A DNA stretch of 5,667 nucleotides, taken from contig JAEXXW010000601.1 in the NCBI GenBank assembly GCA_023405565.1, positions 1 through 5,667 on the forward strand. The letters run 5' to 3'. Positions 5,662 through 5,667 of the stretch are shown here, in pieces (the stretch's first letter is position 1; each line of letters opens with the position of its first letter). The position numbers and the translations under genes are program-made. This DNA comes from Pseudomonadota bacterium. GTDB taxonomy: Bacteria; Pseudomonadota; Alphaproteobacteria; Rhizobiales; Xanthobacteraceae. The notes under the pieces were generated by a model, which ran no database searches, was not told the origin of the DNA, and saw only the letters and a program-made list of their open reading frames with translations.

Positions 5662-5667
5662 CGTCAG

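Overview
The window is GC-rich, with long open frames antisense to the genes and strong G/C third-position bias. It reads as chromosomal DNA of an alphaproteobacterium, most likely Rhizobiales (Bradyrhizobium/Rhodopseudomonas-like). That assignment rests on base composition, the protein style and the fused LivH-LivM permease, not on a marker gene. All genes I can support lie on the minus strand, so the biological order runs from the right end of the window to the left.

Right part (5667 to 3139): a compact three-gene enzyme cluster. It encodes an alpha/beta-hydrolase with an intact Ser-Asp-His triad, a crotonase (enoyl-CoA hydratase) family protein, and a short-chain dehydrogenase/reductase (SDR) family protein. 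Gaps are 18 and 66 bases, and good ribosome binding sites precede the second and third genes. The cluster ends at a textbook rho-independent terminator (3044-3079). The crotonase lacks both catalytic glutamates of enoyl-CoA hydratase, and the SDR lacks all four residues of the classical Asn-Ser-Tyr-Lys tetrad. The default names 'enoyl-CoA hydratase' and '3-oxoacyl-ACP reductase' are therefore probably wrong for both.

Middle (2684 to 3138): a 455-base stretch without a gene. It holds the terminator, a 16-bp perfect palindrome, a strong sigma-70-type promoter with an inverted repeat over its -10 element, and a leader of about 209 nt with a strong Shine-Dalgarno sequence.

Left part (2683 to 1): a branched-chain-amino-acid-type (HAAT family) ABC uptake system. 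A secreted solute-binding protein is followed by a 13-bp intercistronic hairpin and then a permease in which LivH-like and LivM-like halves form one polypeptide. This permease runs off the left edge. ATPase genes are expected beyond it but are not visible.

Inferred joint role: the transporter imports a small carboxylic acid (amino, aromatic or alicyclic acid), and the neighbouring hydrolase, crotonase-fold and SDR-fold proteins act on it or on its CoA ester. Adjacency and co-orientation support this, but the terminator and separate promoter show that enzymes and transporter are at least partly independent transcription units. I see no RNA gene, mobile element, CRISPR array or phage gene.
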